From Dioscorea cayenensis subsp. rotundata (Eukaryota; Streptophyta; Magnoliopsida; Dioscoreales; Dioscoreaceae): DNA of 64,000 bases. The stretch is taken from contig NC_052482.1 in assembly GCF_009730915.1 (NCBI RefSeq), positions 558,001 to 622,000 on the forward strand. The letters are read 5' to 3'. Shown in pieces: positions 1 to 12,298 of this stretch. Made by a program: the position numbers and the translations under genes. The notes beneath the pieces are model-generated. The model was not told the origin of the DNA. It was given only the letters and a program-made list of their open reading frames with translations, and did no database searches. Numbering within the stretch: position 1 is the first letter of the stretch; each line of letters opens with the position of its first letter.

Positions 1-811
1 GATCTAAATCACAATGTTCGCCTGGTATCCAGCAAAAGGGCAGAACTTACAGTCAAACATTACAAATGAATTTAGCCAACCATGCCAAAAAATCCTACTA
101 AAGCAATCCACCTCTAAATACTAGCGGGCACTATTAGTCAAAAACAACCCCTTGAGACTCACACATAATCATTGAAAGAGAACTTGAACCTCACTTCCAA
201 CGGAAATCCATTGATTACTTCACTAAGAATCTGGCAAGCAACAGCATACTTCTTATGTGATCCTGATTCCATCCACACACATACACACGCGCGCGCACAA
301 AATAAAAACAACAACAACTTAATTCGCATAAGGTGTTTATCAATTTAGTCTTGCCACTCTATTAACTAACAAGAATCTCAAGTTACACTTCAAATTCAAC
401 TATCGAAATTACAACTCTCCTGAACTCACCCAGTAATATAAAAGACCGGGATTAAAAAAAAACAACAACAACAACAAAATAACCCCCCCCAAAAAGGCGC
501 AGCAAGCGAGCATAAGAAATCAAAATTCAACAACTGACAAGAATTACTCTCTGAATCCGCATACAAAAGGAGCATACAAATGAAACAACAAATCCAACAG
601 AATCAATCAAATCTAGGGCATCAAAATAAACCAATATTTCAAGAAAAACCAAACCAACAGAAACCCTAGACAACACCAACCTGCATCGAATTAATAGAAC
701 CATTAGCCTTCCCCTGCTCCCCCATCGCCCACGCTCCGGGACCCAAACTCACGCGCCAAGAAAGAACACCCCACGCCACGGCGCCGACAACGGGTAGATG
801 ACAACACGTAC
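1..811 (-). other. Probable first intron of a leftward gene running out of the window
   Basis: The + strand is strongly A-rich, with many AAC runs, so the - strand is T-rich as expected of a plant intron transcribed leftward. Its right border reads AAG|GTACGTG on the - strand, a strong donor, at 812/811. No long reading frame is visible on either strand. It holds an AC/GC microsatellite (about 266-298) and a C8 run near 483. The coding part would lie left of position 1, so the product is unknown. Moderate confidence, resting on strand composition and one splice site. Confidence 0.5.
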
Positions 812-990
812 CTTAAAAAGAAGAAGAAGAAGAAGAAGAAGAAGAAGAGAAGCGTATGAAGAGGAGAGATGATTGCTAAAAGCTCGATGAAGGATCGAAA
901 ACCCTAGCAATGGCGTCGCGAAAGCCCTCTTCTCTCTTCTCTCTTTGCCCTCGCTATCGTTTTGGTCTCTCTCTCTCTCGCGAGAGAATG
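812..990 (-). other. Probable 5' UTR exon of the leftward gene
   Basis: This is a GC-richer island with AGAGAG runs and a GAA/CTT microsatellite (about 818-847), ending at a consensus donor. The - strand reads GCTAGGGTTTTCG near 898-908, a telo-box-like motif common in 5' UTRs of plant housekeeping genes. No ATG is seen on the - strand in the exon, so translation would start in a later exon outside the window. A 43-codon + strand frame starts at 910, but it has no homology that I recognise and lies in the less likely orientation. The transcription start (about 980-990) is inferred only from where the composition changes. Confidence 0.45.
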
Positions 991-1019
991 CGACGGGCTA
1001 TTCTATTATTAGTGGCGGG

Positions 1020-4000
1020 CTTCAACATAAATGCCCTTTGAGTTTGAGAATATTACAGTAATGCCCTTAGGAGATAAGCCAGGCCTTTTATTATTAATTA
1101 TTATTTATATTATTATTTTTGGTTTATTGCGTTTTAGTCCCTGTGAAAATGCAATATAATATTAATTTTAGTTTGAGATGCTTGTGGACTCAATTTAGTC
1201 ACTGTGAAGATTATATTCTTTTTATTAAGTATTAATTTAAATTAAATTTTTTTACTGATTAGTAATATGTATATATGTGTGTTAGTATTTAAATTTTTTA
1301 TTATGAGTATTTATCTGAATAATTAAATGTTCTTAAACAAAATTTGAGACTATGGTCAAATAAAATATACTCTAAAGTTTAATTTAGATTGTGTTTTTTT
1401 TTTCACAAAATATATGTATAAATAGATAATTTGACGTGCCACGATGACTTAATTAATTTTGATTAAAATTAAATTATCGCAATATATGGACTTTCTTGTT
1501 GAAGTATGTTAATAAAATAGTGTGTCAAGTAATTACTGAAGTGCATTAAAAATGTATGTCAAGTGATTTGTTAGCATTATCAATATATAAATATATAAGT
1601 AATACACTTTCTTGACAATGTTTACAGTGAGTGACTGAATGTTATATTGAATTGAAAAAAAAAATATATAGGTTGGTTGGTTTAAAAAAAAAATCGAAAT
1701 AGTGAAAATAAGGATATACTGCTATGATTAGAGGGTCACTGTTGAGATTACCTCACAACTGTATGTTTTCACTTTACATTGGTCATATGTAGTGTTGTTG
1801 GCAGCACTATAGATAAAATTGTTGATCGCTTCATTGTTCACACAACTAGATGATGTGCAGCTATTGGATTCAAATCTAACAAGTGATATGCAGATATTAA
1901 TAGAATTCTTATCTACAGGTCTCCATAAAAGACTGGTTCATATATATTATTATTTTTAAGTGCTTTTTTCCTCCCAAAAGAATTATAATATTCAAACCTC
2001 CTAATGGCTATGCATGTAAATATAAATAATACATATTGACAAAAAAAAGAAATAATAATTTAATATCATAAATTGTCTTGTTGTTGGATAAATTAATGAA
2101 AACTCATATTTGTTCAAATTGGATTTTTCCATTGTTTCCAACTTTCCATCAAATAATCATTTGGCAATATTACTTGCATACCCCTATGTAAAGATGGAGT
2201 TCCTAAACATTATATTTGCTTATAAACACTTATAAAACATGTTTATTTATTTATAGTTTTATACTCTTCTATTCTTAAAAATCAACTTAGATTTTTTTAA
2301 AAATATGAAAAAAATATTAATATACAAAAAATGAGCGAAGACAAGAGAATAAACAACAATTTAGTTTTTATATGATTTTTTAAATTATTTTTATCAAGAA
2401 GAAATATAAAAACAGATAAAAAAATTATAAAAATGCATAAATAGATATGATTTTTATAAAGATATATAAGTAATTTATGTTTTTAAGCGTATAGATAAGA
2501 AAACATGTTCAAGCGGTATAATAAGATATAGTAATTAACAATAAAAAAAACTAACTATTTTAATTAGTTGTAAATAATTTGAATTATAAAACATCAATTA
2601 AAATTTAAAATAAACCAATGCTCCAAACAAAACATTATAAAATTTAAAATATCACATGAAAACAAAATTAGGTAAAAAAAACAGAATTTTATCCTTAATC
2701 CATGACCATGATAGGCTGCCAAATCACAACTTGTTAATACAAACAGACAAAAAATCAAATTTTAGCAAAACTAAATATAATACTGAAACTTGAGGGTTAA
2801 GACACACTATTATTATTAATTAATTAATTAATAGGTTTTAAGAAAACCATCTATTAGTTCTTGAAAGTGTATAATTTTCATGTTTAGTCCTTCTTATTTT
2901 TTTTCCCATACTTTTCAGTTTCTTGTTTTTTTTTTTAAATTTTATTATCTCATATACTAGCAATATTCATCGTGGTTTATGATTGAAAGGTCTTAAATTC
3001 AAACTTTTTAATTTATAATACAAAATATCTTATATAAGATATCTGTATTAGAAGCACTTTTTTTATTTTCTCAGAAGATATGGAAATCATGTACATCTCT
3101 ATAGCTACAGACACAGAAGGAATGAGCAAAGGGATAATTTGAAAGATTTATATAATTTAAAAAACATGGATTGTTAGATATTTAAAAATTTAAAGTGTTT
3201 TTTTTTAATATAAAATTATAAAAATCAGAAGATCTCTTGCCAATAGTTATGGCCTTTCACAATAGTAAGGAATCATTGGATTGACTCTTCATCAGTGCTT
3301 TTAGTCAAATTGATTTAAATCAATTTGGACTTTTGCAAAAGCAAACTATTTAAGCATTATTTAAATTGGAATATTCTCAAAGTACTTCAAATGCAAACAA
3401 TTATTTATTTAAATTTTTATTTCCAAAAAGAACATTTGTTAGATATCTAATTTCAACTTGTTGTACATAATAATAGTATTCATAAAATAACCATTTTACC
3501 CTCACTCATTGAGCTTCCCTGGCTAAATTGAATAAAAGTACTTGATTATATTAAATGGAAACTATTAAATAAAATATAAGAAAACGAATTTAGCTTCATT
3601 TAAAAAAAAAAAATTTAAAATTCAAGGAACTAAAGCATAGTATCCCATTGATTTTTTACTTTAGTTGTGTTTGAGAAGTCTGGAACTGAAGATTTTTCAA
3701 GCTCAATAAAAAAAAATAAAAAAGTGTTTGTCTCAAATTTATCATAAAAAAAATTAAATTAAATTTTAAAATATCAAAATTAATTGAAAAATAATTATAT
3801 TATATTTTTGAATATATAAACTGATTTCAATAATTATTTTTATAATCATCATTGTATATTTTTTTTTTTATAATGTAGAAACTAACATGGTTGCATTTAT
3901 CTCTATATCCAAATTAAAGAGATTTCTCGTTAAAAATTATATATATATATTTTTAAAATTTTATTTCTCAGTGAGGAAAAAAAGAAAACTAAATTTTCCA

Positions 4001-4060
4001 TTTTATTATTACATTCAAAAAATTAAGGGGTATTTAGGTAAATTAACAAAGTGAATATAG
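1020..4060. other. AT-rich intergenic stretch, no gene seen
   Basis: About 3 kb of very AT-rich DNA with poly-A/T runs and short AT, TTA and ATTA repeats (for example 2808-2832). No coding frame, RNA gene or structured element could be supported. Pieces near 1860-1930 and 2985-3070 look like decayed SINE or tRNA-like remnants (AGGTCT...TTCAAA) but are too diverged to call. Confidence 0.6.
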
Positions 4061-4961
4061 AATACGAAAGCCGGCAAAGATATTTTAGATGAGCTACGAG
4101 CAATGGTGTGGGCCCCGCGAGCTTCTCTACCATTGAATACGTGGCGAAAAACGAGTGGTTGATCTTCTGGTCGGTAGGCACGTGCGAGTACCCTCAAACG
4201 CCGTCACGATCTTGACGGAATGTGTGGCACGAGGATCCGGTTATTCTTTTCTCGGATCCCAATCCATTCAAAAGGATCCGCATCTTGACTTCAAATTAAA
4301 TTTAAATAAAACAAATTAAGTGATTATTACAAATAAGATCAAATCCCTACACTGAAGTAATGTATAAGCACATATAATCATTGGAACTCTTCGTAAGTAG
4401 TAAAAATTTGAATTACAGATGGACACATTTCTGGGAGGATGAATAATAACTATGTGCGAATGATTTCAGCGTTTATGGGTGTGGACATGTTCTCATTTAC
4501 TTCACCAAAATTTCTACGTCATCTTTTTTTTAGTGGCTTAATCTTTTGTTTATTAAAAAAAAAAAGTCATTTATAGTAAACTCCAGGAGACCATTAAACC
4601 ACAGTAAATGCATCCGTACATGTCTTAGACAGAGTTTGTTATTTTTGAAAATATATATATATAAATATATATATAATTAAATAAATTTATAGAAAAACTT
4701 TTTTTTAATAAAAAGTATAATTGTAATTATATTGTCATTCTTTTAAGAAACCCGATAACTAATTGGATGTAAACCCGTAACCGAATCCACCAACGAAGAA
4801 AGCGATGTACCATCCGAACCCGATAACCCTATAAGAATCCGATAAGCATCTGCGGCCTTTTTGGATTCGGATCTAACCAATCTCAAACCCGACCCGTTAC
4901 CATCCTCTTCAGGGCTTCTCCTCCGAGCTCCAAACCCTAATCCGCCATTAATGGCGGCAAG
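4060..4961 (+). promoter_or_regulatory. Upstream region and 5' leader of the PPR gene
   Basis: A GC-richer patch (about 4070-4285) with GGATCC and CACGTG-like cores precedes an AT-rich stretch, then a C/T-rich leader from about 4850. A telo-box-like AAACCCTAA lies at 4933-4941. An upstream ATG at 4951 opens an eight-codon frame ending in TGA at 4975-4977, overlapping the PPR start codon at 4962 in another frame. No clear TATA box was assigned. Confidence 0.45.
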
Positions 4962-6791
4962 ATGGTTCTCCTTCTGAGAAGCTTGAAGGCCAAGCTTCTC
5001 CTTCGACGCGCTCTCCTCTCCTTCGCCGATCTCCATGGCTCGTTCACCGCCTCCTCCGTGGTTGCGACCAGATCCCCATTCGAAACCCTATTCCGATTCA
5101 CCGGAGCAGCAGCGGCAGTCGTCCCCTCTCGTCGTACTCCTCTGTCCATGCATGTCCCTCGTTATTCTACTCCTTATCGTCTGCTCCATAGTTCTCACTA
5201 TCAAGTTCCACCTCTACTGCCGCGGTCCTTTCCTCCACCTAATCCCCAAATGCCATCACCGCTCCTGATCACTCGATTCTTCTCCTCCTCATCTGGCGAT
5301 GATCCGATCTCTTCTGATTCGGATTCCGATCCGGATCGTACCGCCGACGGGCACTCGCCGGACGTCGATCGGGTTTGTACAATCATCAACGAGCTCTTTG
5401 ATTCCGATGGCAACATGGAGGCTGTTCTGGATGAATGCGGCGTCCATATCGAGAAACCCGTTGTGATCGGCGTCCTTGATCGGTTCCGGCATGCACACAA
5501 GCCCGCCTATCGCTTCTTCCGATGGTCTGCCTCTCGTCCCGGTTTTGCTCATGACTCTGAGACCTTCAACGCAATGCTCACCATTCTCGGCAAAACACGC
5601 CAGTTCGAGACCATGGTGGCCATGCTCGAGGAAATTGGCAAACAGAAGCTCCTCACGATCGAGGCGTTCAAGATCTCAATCAAAGCCTTTGCTTCTGCTC
5701 GCGAGATGAAGAAGTCTATGGGTATCTTCCAGCTCATGAAGAAGTTCAGCTTCAAAGCGGATTCCGAGACCTTCAACTGCTTGATTGATTCGCTGGCAAA
5801 AGCTAAGCTTGGCAAAGAAGCAAACGCCTTGTTTGCAAAGATGAAAGATCAGTACCCGCCCAATCTCCGGACCTATACCGTGCTTCTCTTTGGATGGTGC
5901 AAGCTGAAGAATTTGGTTGAAGCTGCAAGAATCTGGAATGAGATGATTGATAATGGATTCAAGCCAGATATTGTTGCTCATAATACAATGCTTGAAGGAT
6001 TGATAAGAGCGCAGCGAAGGCCTGAGGCTATCAAGATGTTTGGGCTGATGAAAACTAAGGGACCGAAGCCAAATGCGCGAACATACACAGTGCTGATTCA
6101 TGACATGTGCAAAGGGGGGAAGATGGACAATGCTGTTGGATGTTTTGAGGAAATGCTGGCTGCTGGTGTTGCTCCAGATGCAGCGACATACACTTGCTTG
6201 ATTGTCGGGTTTGGGAATGCAAGGAGGATGGATAAGGTCTCAGGGTTGCTTAAGGAGATGGAGGAGAAGGGATGCCCACCGGACGGCCGTACTTACAATG
6301 CATTGATCAAACTTATGACCAACCGGAGCATGCCTGATGATGCAGTAAGGATTTACAAGAGGATGATTAAGAATGGTTTTGAGCCGACGATTCACACCTA
6401 TAACATGATGATGAAGTCTTACTTCCATGGGAATAACTATGATATGGGATGTGCTGTTTGGGAGGAGATGTGGAAAAAGGGGATATGCCCAGATGTGAAC
6501 TCATATACAGTTTTTATTGGAGGACATATACGACATGGGAGGCCAGAAGAGGCACACAAATGTATTGAGGAGATGATAAACAAAGGGATGAATGCACCGC
6601 AGATTGACTACAACAAATTTGCGGCAGATTTTTCTAGAGCTGGAAGGCCAGATGTGCTCTATGAGATGGCACAAAAGATGAAGTTTTCGGGCAAGTTTCA
6701 GATTTCTAATGTGTTCAATCACTGGGCAGAGAGGATGGAGAAGAGGGTCAAGAAAAGACTGCCTAACCAAACTGGTCATCGGCTTTTCTAA
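4962..6791 (+). CDS. P-class pentatricopeptide repeat protein, probably mitochondrial
   Basis: A single-exon gene of 609 codons. Residues 1-100 are rich in Arg, Leu and Ser with few acidic residues (starts MVLLLRSLKAKLLLRRALLS), as expected of an organelle targeting sequence. A Ser/Asp-rich acidic stretch follows at about 108-130. From about residue 197 to 545 there are roughly ten tandem 35-residue PPR motifs of the P type, with recurring cores such as TYTVLI, TYNALI and GFKP or GCPP turns. A basic tail ends the protein. No E, DYW or SMR domain is visible. P-class PPR proteins bind organelle RNA and act in its stability, intron splicing or end processing. The FRWSASRPGF signature before the repeats resembles the Arabidopsis At3g62470/At5g14820 group of mitochondrial PPRs; that assignment is from memory. 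Converges with the RINGv gene. Confidence 0.96.
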   Translation: MVLLLRSLKAKLLLRRALLSFADLHGSFTASSVVATRSPFETLFRFTGAAAAVVPSRRTPLSMHVPRYSTPYRLLHSSHYQVPPLLPRSFPPPNPQMPSPLLITRFFSSSSGDDPISSDSDSDPDRTADGHSPDVDRVCTIINELFDSDGNMEAVLDECGVHIEKPVVIGVLDRFRHAHKPAYRFFRWSASRPGFAHDSETFNAMLTILGKTRQFETMVAMLEEIGKQKLLTIEAFKISIKAFASAREMKKSMGIFQLMKKFSFKADSETFNCLIDSLAKAKLGKEANALFAKMKDQYPPNLRTYTVLLFGWCKLKNLVEAARIWNEMIDNGFKPDIVAHNTMLEGLIRAQRRPEAIKMFGLMKTKGPKPNARTYTVLIHDMCKGGKMDNAVGCFEEMLAAGVAPDAATYTCLIVGFGNARRMDKVSGLLKEMEEKGCPPDGRTYNALIKLMTNRSMPDDAVRIYKRMIKNGFEPTIHTYNMMMKSYFHGNNYDMGCAVWEEMWKKGICPDVNSYTVFIGGHIRHGRPEEAHKCIEEMINKGMNAPQIDYNKFAADFSRAGRPDVLYEMAQKMKFSGKFQISNVFNHWAERMEKRVKKRLPNQTGHRLF

Positions 6792-8996
6792 TTCTATTAC
6801 ATTAGGTGGCTATTGCACCATTTGATCAGGAACTCTTGGTATGTGGTTGAGGATTTTGCCATATTGATATCATCTTAACAACCGGTGTAAAGCATATTCT
6901 TCTATTTACTTTGTAAACTTATGTTATATTGTCATCTAACGTCCCTAGGATTCACTGTTAAATGTGTATTCATGGTTTCGATTCAATTTTTTTTCGCAAA
7001 ATGAGGCAATAGTGCGCACTTGATGGGTGGACATATATAACTTTAGGTTATGTTGTTATGCCTATTTTGTTGGATATACTGATGTGCATGTATAAGATAA
7101 CATGGTACAGATAATTTTCTTTGTTGTTTTTAGTCTCTACCAATACATGTTGGCATCCCCAGTTGTTCTTGTTGTTTTGGTTACCACACTAAATGTAGCT
7201 TCTCTTGACCTTCTATTTTGTCGTCTTCAATCTTCTTGGCAGTTAATTTCTTATAGAGATGTTCACAAGATTTGTTGTTGGAGGCACAAGTTCATAGAAT
7301 CAACATAGAGGAAAACTGAAATATCTGGTTCTGAGAGACTTTACAATGAAACGAAGAAATATCTTATTCAAGTGAAAACCTTTCTTTTGTCTATTAAGAC
7401 TCTTGGATTTACATACTGATTACTGCAACTAACAAATGTTTCTTTCTTGTTTCTGAAAATGCCTTTTAATTTCAGGATCCTAATTGGCCATATATTGGCC
7501 AGTGTTGTATTTATACTTTTCTTATTTGTTATCTTCCTGGAAAAGCAAGAATGAGATGTTTGCTGAGTTGGTCCTTGTTGACATAATTTTCTAAATAGCT
7601 TCGGTACTGGTCAAAGCTTGCGGTAGGACTGTAAGCTCTAAAGTTTTTACTGAAGACAATTGTCATACATGGGCAAGAAAACAAAATAGGTTTTCATTAT
7701 TCCAGTTTGATGACTAATGGGATTGGGTAAGCCCTTTTCTCCAGCTTTAAATGGATCAGCTGACAGAGTTCTTTAAAAATGTTACATAGTAAATTTAGAC
7801 CTGGGAAAGGCGTAAAATGTGGAACTGGTCCTGCTTGTGTAGAAACATGCACAAAGAGGAATATCAAGTAGTTTGCAGAACTGATGCAGGCTTCTTTGTG
7901 ATAAAGTTGAAGTACAAGAAGTTTGGTGAGTGATCTTTTGTAAATTTATAGGAATTGTTAGACTTTTTAACTAGATAATATGTCTAAGTATGAAAGAACT
8001 CTCTCATATCAACCACAAGATAGTTTCCTATGTGATTTGCAGTCACTACCTTTGCTTGTAGATCTCCTCTGATTGTTTTGTTCCCTGGCAAGACACCGCA
8101 ATTAAAAGTACCTTACCTTGCTGCTTATTCTGTTGTTCTCATCATACTTGACGGTGCATTGAAGCACATGCTTTTTGCCCGTTTGCTGTCAATTAGGAGA
8201 ACAACCAGGGATAAGGTAAAAAGTGGCATCTTCTCTTTATCTGAATAGCTTCTTTGGTGATTCACCGACCTCATTGGACTCCCAACTGTCTTCTCATCTG
8301 ATTCAGGTAAGTAATTCATAAATTGTTTGCAAATTGGAAAGGGCCGAGCAATGGAAGTTGAAAGCCTTCTTTGTGCTTCCAAAATTATTTCAAGTAGCTC
8401 TAACCACATGTTAGTTAGCCATGATTTGAACATAGATCAATATGGAAGTTGGTTATTATTGCATTAATGTTGATTGCATCATCTTCCCTTATTTCTTAAA
8501 TTGAGTTTCTTTTGTAGATTCATTTCTGAAATCTTCAAAAGAGTAGTGGTTGTGTTATGTTCTGATCACGCTGAGCTCTTGGCATGGAGCTATCAAGATC
8601 ACTTTCTTGGGAATAAAAGCCTAACTTTCAGCAAAGGAAATGAATGTTTATTGCTGCAATACATCAATGAAGAGATATCACCTTTTTCCATCAGAATTAC
8701 AGGTATTACAACTCTTTTCTTTCAAAATCTTTCATTGTTTCTTTTCAGGTGGTATGAAAGGTTGCCTGGGACCGCAGCAACACTTGTACTGATTCCACAG
8801 CAAACATACAACTAAGCAAAGAATCAAAGGACACTATGTAAGGCTGCATTCAGCCGACCTTTTTCTGCAACTTATGTTGGGTTACATTTTAACCACAAAC
8901 TCTCAAATTCTACAACTTACTTTCTATTTACCATGTATAAATTGAATTCAATATTTACTATTATTAACATCATGATGCAGATGGGAGGGTCCAAAA
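6792..8996. other. Spacer between convergent PPR and RINGv genes
   Basis: About 2.2 kb of moderately AT-rich sequence holding the 3' UTRs of both genes. Several strings look like splice borders on the + strand (GATTCAG|GTAAGT near 8305, TTTTCAG|GTGG near 8748), so the PPR transcript may have spliced 3' UTR forms. No coding frame with recognisable homology was found. Confidence 0.5.
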
Positions 8997-10600
8997 TTAT
9001 GAATCTATGTCGATGACATGATCCCGTGATTCATCAGCTTCCATTTCTTGCATTGAAGAAGATTCATCAGCCCCCTATCGACAAAAGAGAAAAAAAGGAG
9101 AAAACCAAACCAAACTATTAAATGTTTGCTCACAAGTATTTTTCAGAAATACAAGCTTGAGAACTCACCTCGAAATGTCGCTGTTGTTGCTGTTGAAGGA
9201 AGGTGATTATCCGCATCATCAAATAAAACGGTAAAAGTATTCCGGTCGCTCGTAATGCAAATACCTGCATAATAATAATACTGATCAAACAATGCTTTGT
9301 TCATCTCTGTCATTGTTTTGAACATATACTTTGGTACTCACCATTAGAACTGTTAATGCATAATGATCAGCAGTAATGGATAGAGCAACCACAAGATGTC
9401 TGAATAGCAAGAAAAGAGTGAACTGCAACAAATGAAGTCAATGTTAGCACATTTGCATTGAACTCTTTTTCGGTCTATTTAACAAACTGCAAATGTTTCT
9501 AATTTCAGGAAATAGCTGTGAAGTTTCAATGTGACTTACCATCAATGCGATTGATCGGCAATACGAGAAGCTTCTCTCAGCCGCTTCGGTGCAAGCCGGG
9601 TATTCGTCTTCTTCATCAGAACTTGGATCATAATTCAATCTTGGGACTTCCAGACTCCCTCTGCAGCAAACACATGAATGTTTTTATCATTATCATTATT
9701 CTTAGTATTATTATTCAATCAATGTATGCAAAATGAGTACTGAATATGAATTGAAAGAAAGAAAAGAGGAAGGGCGCATGTTAGCAGAGATGCATTGCCA
9801 CAGGCTATGATGCGCATGTAGTGGGTTCTACCTATATTTTATTATTTTTAGGATTTAAATGGAAAAAAAAATTTAAATTTCAAATTATAGGATGAGGAAG
9901 CATCCAAATTGGGTCCCATCTTTTCCTCTAATTTTTCACGAATCATTTATCTCTATCATATTATTATTATTATTATCATTATTATTATTATTACAAGAAG
10001 AAGATGTTAAAAATAAATAAATAAATAAAAAAAAAAAATAAGAACCTGATTGTAACAGGTACATCAACAAGAGCTTTTTTGGGTGGAACTGTGTATCCAG
10101 GCTCAAATTTCTGCATAAATTAAATATTTTAATTTAAAAAAAAAGAAATATTTCAGACATATTAAAAATAAATAAATAAATAAAAAACAGCTCTTTCATC
10201 TTCCCTTTCTATACAAGAAAACTAAGTAAATAAATAAATAAATAAAAATTAATTCAAACCTGCAAACAGATCTCACAAACAATACTCCCCTTCTCCTCAC
10301 ACCACCTCTGTATGCATCCTCTATGAGCAAACTAAATAAACCAAAAATAATTAAAAATTATCAACATAAATCTATATATATATATATATACACAAAAATC
10401 AAAGATAATAAATAAATTGAAAATAAAAAGGGAAAAACCTTGAGAGTTCCAGAACAAGAACAAGGAGTTTCCATGGATGTTGAGCTCTCATCTTCTTCTT
10501 CATGACATATCCTACATAAACACAACCTTGAACTTGAACAATAATATTCATTCAATTCAACTCCTTTTTCTTCTTCCATTTTTTTTTCTATTTTTCTCAA
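8997..10600 (-). CDS. RINGv (RING-CH, MARCH-type) membrane E3 ubiquitin ligase with DUF3675 region
   Basis: Seven exons read by eye: 10439-10600, 10260-10331, 10046-10110, 9540-9660, 9342-9422, 9169-9264 and 8997-9074. All have GT-AG borders and consistent phase, giving 224 residues. The C4HC3 RINGv finger is complete: C29, C32, C47, C49, H57, C60, C73 and C76, with the conserved FAHRGCIQRWCEEKG and ICLQKFEPGYT strings. The second half has two hydrophobic segments (about 137-158 and 162-190) typical of the plant DUF3675 region, then a polyglutamine patch and an acidic tail. Members are membrane-anchored E3 ligases that recruit an E2 through the RINGv finger. An alternative in-frame Met lies at residue 8 (10577-10579). 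Exon 1 lies next to a GA microsatellite. Confidence 0.95.
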
Positions 10601-10690
10601 GCTCTTAAGTTCCTTTCTTTCTCTTTCTCTCTATTTCATCTCTGAGTTTTTGTGTTTAAATAGAAATAGAGAGAGAGAGAGAGAGAGGGG
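10601..10690 (-). promoter_or_regulatory. 5' leader of the RINGv gene with GA/CT microsatellite
   Basis: On the - strand the leader is rich in CT and AG runs. A run of GA dinucleotides lies at about 10667-10687 on the + strand, so the sense leader holds CT repeats, common in plant 5' UTRs. No TATA box could be assigned with confidence. Confidence 0.35.
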
Positions 10691-10874
10691 AATGAAGGGA
10701 AAGAGTTTTATGTATTGGTCCTTGGGTTTTAAGAAAATTACGAATAAGTCCTCTAGTTATAATACACGGTTTTTTTTCTTCAAGGCTTTTGTGGTTGCAG
10801 ACGGTTTGGTCGGCAGTTGAACGGCTTCGACTTTGACTTTCATTCTTCATCAACGCTTCATTTTTTTTTTTAAA

Positions 10875-11400
10875 AAAAGAAATTCTATTTTGACAACTTC
10901 ATTTGTTCTTGTTTTCACAATATGTTACACTGTACCATTCTATCATCGGTATGTAAATAGTAACTAAACAGTAATTATGTATAGTAAATAACGGTAATTC
11001 TATATATATAGTTTCATATACAAGTAATTGATGTTTCTCATTTGGTCTATTGGCATCGGGTCTTTTACGTAGAGTGTCCGTCTCGAGTGTCGAGCATAGT
11101 TCCCTGAGTTCGATCCCCATTTTGTGTAAGAAGAGGGCACGGTTCGATGATGTATGTTGCTCCCTCACGTGTTCGTCTCTATGTTCCAGCGCTTATCACC
11201 TTTTTGAAAAAAAAAATGTAATCGACACTTCATTCTTTTTATTTTTATTCTCTTTTGATAATTTTATTTGTTTTTGTTTTCATAAGATGCTCTACAGTTT
11301 CATTCCATCATCGATTAATGTATAGTGCCCTCAACAATAATTATATATAATAAATAATAGTTATTTTGTATAGTTTTTATATAAATAATAGTAAATTAAT
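10875..11400. repeat. Imperfect tandem duplication (about 130 bp) flanking a SINE
   Basis: Positions about 10878-11010 and 11245-11378 align throughout, sharing TTTTGA..A.TT.ATTTGTT, GTTTTCA.AA.ATG.T and ATTC.ATCATCG. A SINE (about 11040-11217) lies between the two units. Divergence is considerable, so the duplication is old. Confidence 0.6.
11040..11217 (+). mobile_element. tRNA-derived SINE, copy 1
   Basis: The head reads TTTGGTCTATTGGCATCGGG, holding an A-box-like TGGCATCGGGT, with a B-box-like GTTCGATCCC at about 11109-11118. The body continues through GAGGGCACGG and CTCACGTGTTCGTC and ends in an A run. The flanks GTAATTGATGTTTC (11024) and GTAATCGACACTTC (11218) look like an eroded target duplication. 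Internal pol III boxes plus an A tail define a SINE. The same unit recurs at 12299, 27124 (reverse), 55290, 62531 and 63463. Confidence 0.7.
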
Positions 11401-11716
11401 TATTATTTAATGACTATTATCAAAGATTGTTAAAAAATAGTAATAACTCCGAAATTTATACGCCTCTAATGTTTACCATAAATATATATATTCTTGGTTG
11501 TTTACGAAAAATTATTGAAAAAAATTTTATAGTTGGGTATAATAATAATAATAATAATAATAATAATGTGGACAAACTATGACAAACACAGTATTGTATT
11601 GAAGTCAAATATTTTAACTCGATTGCGATCGTTATAACTGTTATAATTATATAGTTGAGTGTATTTGTTTAAAATGTAAATGTTTTTCTTAAAATGATTA
11701 TAACTTAAAATTTAAA

Positions 11717-11752
<36 letters not shown>

Positions 11753-12284
11753 GCTAATTGTTCAAAAGTGGAATTAAAACAAACATCATAAGGGCATATA
11801 TGATTTGAAAATTTTCATGCATATATTGTAAAATAAAATTATTGAAAAGATATTTTTTTAAAGATGATTTAAATAATTAATAATTATTATAATTTTATTG
11901 TTTTAAAGCTTTTAATTCATCAGTTTTTTAAAAGCCATCGGCATAATCCAATGTAAGGTATTGAGAGCTCTATGAAAATAAATATTTCATTATCATTGTT
12001 TTAATGAGTTAAAATATATTAAAGATCATGAAATAAAATTTACTAATTTTTATTTTTTTATAATTTAAAAATGGTATTGCTTGAGAAATGTGCATCCATG
12101 CTTAATAAATATAAAGGTTATGTGGTCATAATATAAACCAAAAGGAAGATAAAGCTTGTGGACCATGGTACAATTTAGAGCTTGATTATTTCTTTATATT
12201 AAAGCTTAAACCATGTGTGTATTTGGGACCATTTGAAAAGCAAAATTGCAATTATGAGTTAATTATATTTCTCTATAAAGATTG
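11401..12284. other. AT-rich spacer with ATA and AT microsatellites
   Basis: Contains an (ATA)n run at about 11539-11568 and an (AT)n run at about 11720-11748. No gene or structured element was seen. Confidence 0.5.
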
Positions 12285-12298
12285 AAAATGATGGAACT

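Noticed and set aside
910-1041. 43-codon + strand frame starting MASRKPSSLFSL
   Set aside because: No recognisable homology; the splice donor and T-rich strand indicate a leftward gene instead.
7102-8815. Frames in the PPR-RINGv spacer (7102, 8125, 8474) as small genes
   Set aside because: No recognisable domains and composition like UTR or spacer; at most spliced 3' UTR of the PPR gene.
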